Assembly: GCA_002373855.1 (NCBI GenBank)
Contig: DFKO01000229.1
Span: forward strand, 1-8,891
From: Lachnospiraceae bacterium UBA3643
GTDB lineage: Bacteria > Bacillota > Clostridia > Lachnospirales > Lachnospiraceae
Reading direction: 5' to 3'
Length of the DNA stretch: 8,891 bases
Below are positions 5,866 to 8,891 of the stretch, in pieces. The position numbers and the translations under genes are program-made. The number at the start of each line of letters is the position of its first letter. Within the stretch, counting starts at the first letter, position 1. Under the pieces are notes generated by a model, which worked only from the letters and a program-made list of their open reading frames with translations, was not told where the DNA came from and made no database searches.

Positions 5866-6897
5866 ATGATTAAAGCGAGTCACTTATCAAAAATATACGG
5901 AGACAGGATAGCGGCAAAGGATATTTCCTTTGAGATTGAGAACGGTACAATATGCGGTTTCCTCGGACCTAACGGTGCGGGAAAGAGTACTACGATGAAT
6001 ATGCTTACAGGTTATCTGACTCCTGCTTCGGGAACAGTACTTGTAAACGATGTTGATATGTTTAAGAATCCCGGCAAAGCCAAAAAGATGATAGGATATC
6101 TCCCGGAGATACCACCTCTTTATATGGATATGACAGTCAGGGAATATCTGCTGTTTGCATCAAGGATTAAAGGTATACCCAAAGCCGAGATACCCCAAGA
6201 GATAGACAGAGTAGCTGCGAAAACAGGAGTTGCAGATGTGCTTGACCGGCTCATAATGAATCTGTCAAAAGGATATAAGCAGCGAACCGGTTTTGCCCAG
6301 GCACTGCTCGGAGACCCTGAAATACTCATACTTGACGAGCCTACTGTAGGTCTCGATCCCAAGCAGATAGTAGAGATACGTAATCTCATCAAAGAGCTTG
6401 GAGAGAAGCATACAGTCATCCTGTCTACTCATATCCTCAGCGAAGTATCAATGATATGTGATGATGTGGTGATCATATCTCATGGCAGGGTTATGGCCAG
6501 CGGTAATGCAGAGGAGCTGGTGGAGAGTTATAACAGGATACAGAATATGAAACTGGTCCTTAAAGCCAATGCAACTCAGGCTCAGATGCTTCTTGAAGAT
6601 ATCGAGGATATTGACTCTAAAAAGATCCTCTCCGAAGAGGACGGCGTCACCGTGATAGAAGTAATTGCTAAAAAGGATAAAGATATCCGTGAAGTGATCG
6701 CAGGAAAGATGTCCGAGAACAATATTACAGTACTGGAGCAGAGTGTATCAAGAGTGACTCTTGAAGATGTTTATTTAAAACTCACAAGTGAGGATCATTA
6801 TAGAGAATTCCTCCTTGAAGAAGGTATCATCACTTCAAATCTTAAGAAAGACGATGCCCTCAATATAATTAATATTGATGAGGCAAAGGAGAAATAA
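5866..6897 (+). CDS. ABC transporter ATP-binding protein, GldA-type (ABC-2 exporter family)
   Basis: The nucleotide-binding subunit that powers the membrane protein encoded next. Motifs: Walker A GPNGAGKST (34-42); Q-loop region GYLPEIPPLY (77-86) with Glu where Gln is usual, as is common in GldA-like ATPases; signature LSKGYKQR (133-140); Walker B ILILDEP (153-159); D-loop VGLDP (161-165); switch His 189 in STHIL. After the ATPase core, residues ~225-305 form the regulatory extension typical of ABC-2 ATPases, and a further charged tail (306-343) makes the 343-aa protein somewhat long. AAAGGA (5855-5860), 5 nt before the ATG, lies inside the end of the upstream gene. The stop abuts the permease ATG. 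The substrate is unknown; the name reflects sequence type, not gliding motility. Confidence 0.93.
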   Translation: MIKASHLSKIYGDRIAAKDISFEIENGTICGFLGPNGAGKSTTMNMLTGYLTPASGTVLVNDVDMFKNPGKAKKMIGYLPEIPPLYMDMTVREYLLFASRIKGIPKAEIPQEIDRVAAKTGVADVLDRLIMNLSKGYKQRTGFAQALLGDPEILILDEPTVGLDPKQIVEIRNLIKELGEKHTVILSTHILSEVSMICDDVVIISHGRVMASGNAEELVESYNRIQNMKLVLKANATQAQMLLEDIEDIDSKKILSEEDGVTVIEVIAKKDKDIREVIAGKMSENNITVLEQSVSRVTLEDVYLKLTSEDHYREFLLEEGIITSNLKKDDALNIINIDEAKEK

Positions 6898-8891
6898 ATG
6901 ACTGCGGTATACAGAAAGGAATTAAAATCTTTTTGGGGCTCACTTTCGGGATGGCTCTTTATAGCCGTAAACCTGTTTTTCTCCGGATGGTATTTCAGAT
7001 ATTACGGACTCATAATGGGTTATCCTTATATTGCATATGTATGCAGTAATATAACCATAATCATAATACTCAGTCTGCCCTTTATCACCATGAGGACCAT
7101 ATCGGAGGAGATGCGGCTCCGTACGGATCAGCTGCTCTTTACATCTCCGGTGCCTATATGGAAAGTGGTTGTCGGAAAATATCTGGCACTCCTTACCATA
7201 TTTGCCATCCCTGTGGCGGTTATGAGCATTTATCCCCTCATTATGTGCATATTCGGAAATGTGCCCATAGCAGAAAACTATGTGACTATTTTCGGTTATC
7301 TGCTGTTCGGAGGCGCATGCCTTGCCATCGGACTCTTATTGTCGAGCTTATCCGATAATCAGATAATCGCAGCTGTACTTACATTTTTCGTATTGCTCCT
7401 TGGCGTGATGATGCCCGGTATATGCAGTCTCATCAGTGCATCAGGCAATATGATCACGAGGATTCTCGGTGTATTTAACTTAACCGAGATGATGGATGAT
7501 TATTTCTTTACCGGTATAATATCTATCCCGGCCATTGTTTATTATCTCTCCGTCATTGTGCTCTGCCTGTTTCTGACATTATGTATCATCGGACGCAAGC
7601 GCTGGTCATTTATGCAAAAGGGAGTTCTGGCTAATGTTTCGGCAGCCCTTGTATTTATTGTTGTATTTACAATTGTGATTGTTATAAATGCATTTGTCAG
7701 AGGCCTTCCTCAGGATGCCATGAATATTGATGTCACATATAACAGTATTTATTCACTTACAGATGAGACGGAAAACATCCTTGATAGTCTTGAACAGGAA
7801 GTGACCATCTATTACCTGGCTGATACAGACCAGATTGATTCTACAATAGAGCAGACCCTTAAAGATATTGATGATTACAGTAAAAAGATCAAGGTAAAGC
7901 AGGTTTCACCTACCGAAAATCCTTATTTTTACACAGAGTATACAGATACTGCACCTAACCAGAACAGTATCATAGTCGTTTCCGGCGATAAGAGCAGAGT
8001 AGTTGATTATTATGACTGCTATGAGATGACGTATGAGTATGAGTATGATTATGACTCCGCTTCATATATCGTAACCGATTATTCCGTTGTCGGATATGAC
8101 GGTGAAGGCCGCGTAATGGCAGCCGTCCTTTATGTATGTGAAAATTATGTACCTCAGATTTACTGCATTACGGGACATGATGAATTTGAGATACAGCCCG
8201 GACTCCGCACGCGGATTGAAAAAGCAAATATGAATATTAATTATATTAATCTGCTTACCTATGATGCGGTACCGGAAGATGCAGCCTGCCTCTTTATCTT
8301 AGGGGCATTAAGCGACTTTTCCGATAATGAGACAAAGATGATCGCCGATTATCTGGCTAATGGCGGCAATGCTATATTTTTGCTGGCTTACTCTGATTAT
8401 GAGGATCAGTCTAATCTGTACAGTCTCCTTGAGCCGTACAATATATATGTTAATCCGGGACTTGTTATGGAGCAGGGCACGAGTTATTACAACTCCCAGC
8501 CGTTTTATCTGCTCCCCGATATACTTGAAAATGAGCTGACGGAAGGTGTTTATACATACTCGAGAACAAAATATATTTATATGCCTTATTCAAAAGGTCT
8601 GACTATTACGGAAGATTACGGAGACGTTGCAGTTACACCGCTTCTTCAGACAACTGCCGGAGCATACCTTTTAACCGATGTGTCCGATACGGAGCAGACA
8701 AACTACGAATCGGCCAGATACATACTCGGGGCATATATGGAAAAGACTTATGCCGATTATGTCAGCAGAGTAGTAGTCATATCATCTGATTATTACCTCT
8801 ATGATGATATTGATAATGCAGTTTCAGGTAATAACTATACACTGTTTATGAACTGCCTCTCAAAACTGACCGGCACGGATATAGTCAGTGT
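6898..8891 (+). CDS. ABC-2 permease fused to GldG-like auxiliary domain, 3' truncated by window edge
   Basis: The frame opens at ATG 6898, immediately after the ATPase stop, with a strong AAAGGAG (6885-6891) 6 nt upstream. It stays open for 664 codons to the window end, so the C-terminus is missing. Residues ~1-235 are an ABC-2 permease with about six hydrophobic segments (near 16-38, 50-65, 90-118, 130-150, 156-180, 207-232) and the cytoplasmic motif TISEEMRLRTDQLLFTSPV (67-85) typical of GldF-like permeases. A seventh segment (246-266) leads into an extracytoplasmic GldG/ABC_transp_aux-type domain: EVTIYYLAD (301-309), a P-rich turn at 337-343, and IYCITGHDEFE (421-431), the family's GHxE-like motif. 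A short acidic Tyr run YEYEYDYD lies at 379-386. It forms a complete exporter with the preceding ATPase, but its cargo is unknown. In related Clostridia a DUF4340 gene often follows, beyond this window. Confidence 0.88.
   Translation, partial: MTAVYRKELKSFWGSLSGWLFIAVNLFFSGWYFRYYGLIMGYPYIAYVCSNITIIIILSLPFITMRTISEEMRLRTDQLLFTSPVPIWKVVVGKYLALLTIFAIPVAVMSIYPLIMCIFGNVPIAENYVTIFGYLLFGGACLAIGLLLSSLSDNQIIAAVLTFFVLLLGVMMPGICSLISASGNMITRILGVFNLTEMMDDYFFTGIISIPAIVYYLSVIVLCLFLTLCIIGRKRWSFMQKGVLANVSAALVFIVVFTIVIVINAFVRGLPQDAMNIDVTYNSIYSLTDETENILDSLEQEVTIYYLADTDQIDSTIEQTLKDIDDYSKKIKVKQVSPTENPYFYTEYTDTAPNQNSIIVVSGDKSRVVDYYDCYEMTYEYEYDYDSASYIVTDYSVVGYDGEGRVMAAVLYVCENYVPQIYCITGHDEFEIQPGLRTRIEKANMNINYINLLTYDAVPEDAACLFILGALSDFSDNETKMIADYLANGGNAIFLLAYSDYEDQSNLYSLLEPYNIYVNPGLVMEQGTSYYNSQPFYLLPDILENELTEGVYTYSRTKYIYMPYSKGLTITEDYGDVAVTPLLQTTAGAYLLTDVSDTEQTNYESARYILGAYMEKTYADYVSRVVVISSDYYLYDDIDNAVSGNNYTLFMNCLSKLTGTDIVS

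Noticed and set aside
8028..8054. Short GAGTAT-like tandem repeat in the GldG-like region
   Set aside because: It is only a few units encoding Tyr-Glu/Asp and is in frame. There is no sign of phase variation, since a 6-bp unit would not shift the frame.

Overview
The window reads as a chromosomal segment of an obligately anaerobic, moderately AT-rich Firmicute, most likely a Lachnospiraceae-type Clostridia (Butyrivibrio/Lachnospira-like). That is an inference from the oxygen-sensitive class III ribonucleotide reductase, AGGAG-type ribosome binding sites, codon use and a DegV lipid-binding protein; no marker gene fixes the genus. Every gene I can support is on the + strand.

Region 1 (1-2542) is a deoxynucleotide operon. 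It holds the C-terminal ~525 codons of anaerobic ribonucleoside-triphosphate reductase NrdD (5' end outside the window), its radical-SAM activase NrdG (one-base overlap) and a small trimeric-type dUTPase 8 bp downstream. Together they make dNTPs without oxygen and remove dUTP to give dUMP.

Region 2 (2543-3688) starts with an intergenic stretch carrying a strong 16-bp inverted repeat with no T-tract (possibly a dispersed repeat). It continues with a clear sigma-A-type promoter whose -35 box sits inside a 13-bp-arm palindrome (core TAGTA-N5-TACTA). A monocistronic degV-family gene and a good intrinsic terminator follow.

Region 3 (about 3714 to the window end) is an apparent four-gene operon. 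(a) An unusual 386-aa protein has its middle 200 residues as exactly 40 uninterrupted pentapeptide repeats (consensus GSFNx) without a single charged residue. (b) A putative GT-A-fold glycosyltransferase-like protein has a TTG start. (c) A GldA-type ABC ATPase follows. (d) An ABC-2 permease fused to a GldG-like extracytoplasmic domain runs off the right edge. Spacings are 18, 1 and 0 bp, so co-transcription is likely; whether all four act together is open.

The most novel element is the neutral pentapeptide-repeat protein. Its sequence carries a four-repeat (20-residue) periodicity that predicts a hydrophobic ridge along one face of a square beta-helix. Its linkage to a sugar-transferase-like gene and a Gld-type transporter is a plausible but unproven functional association.
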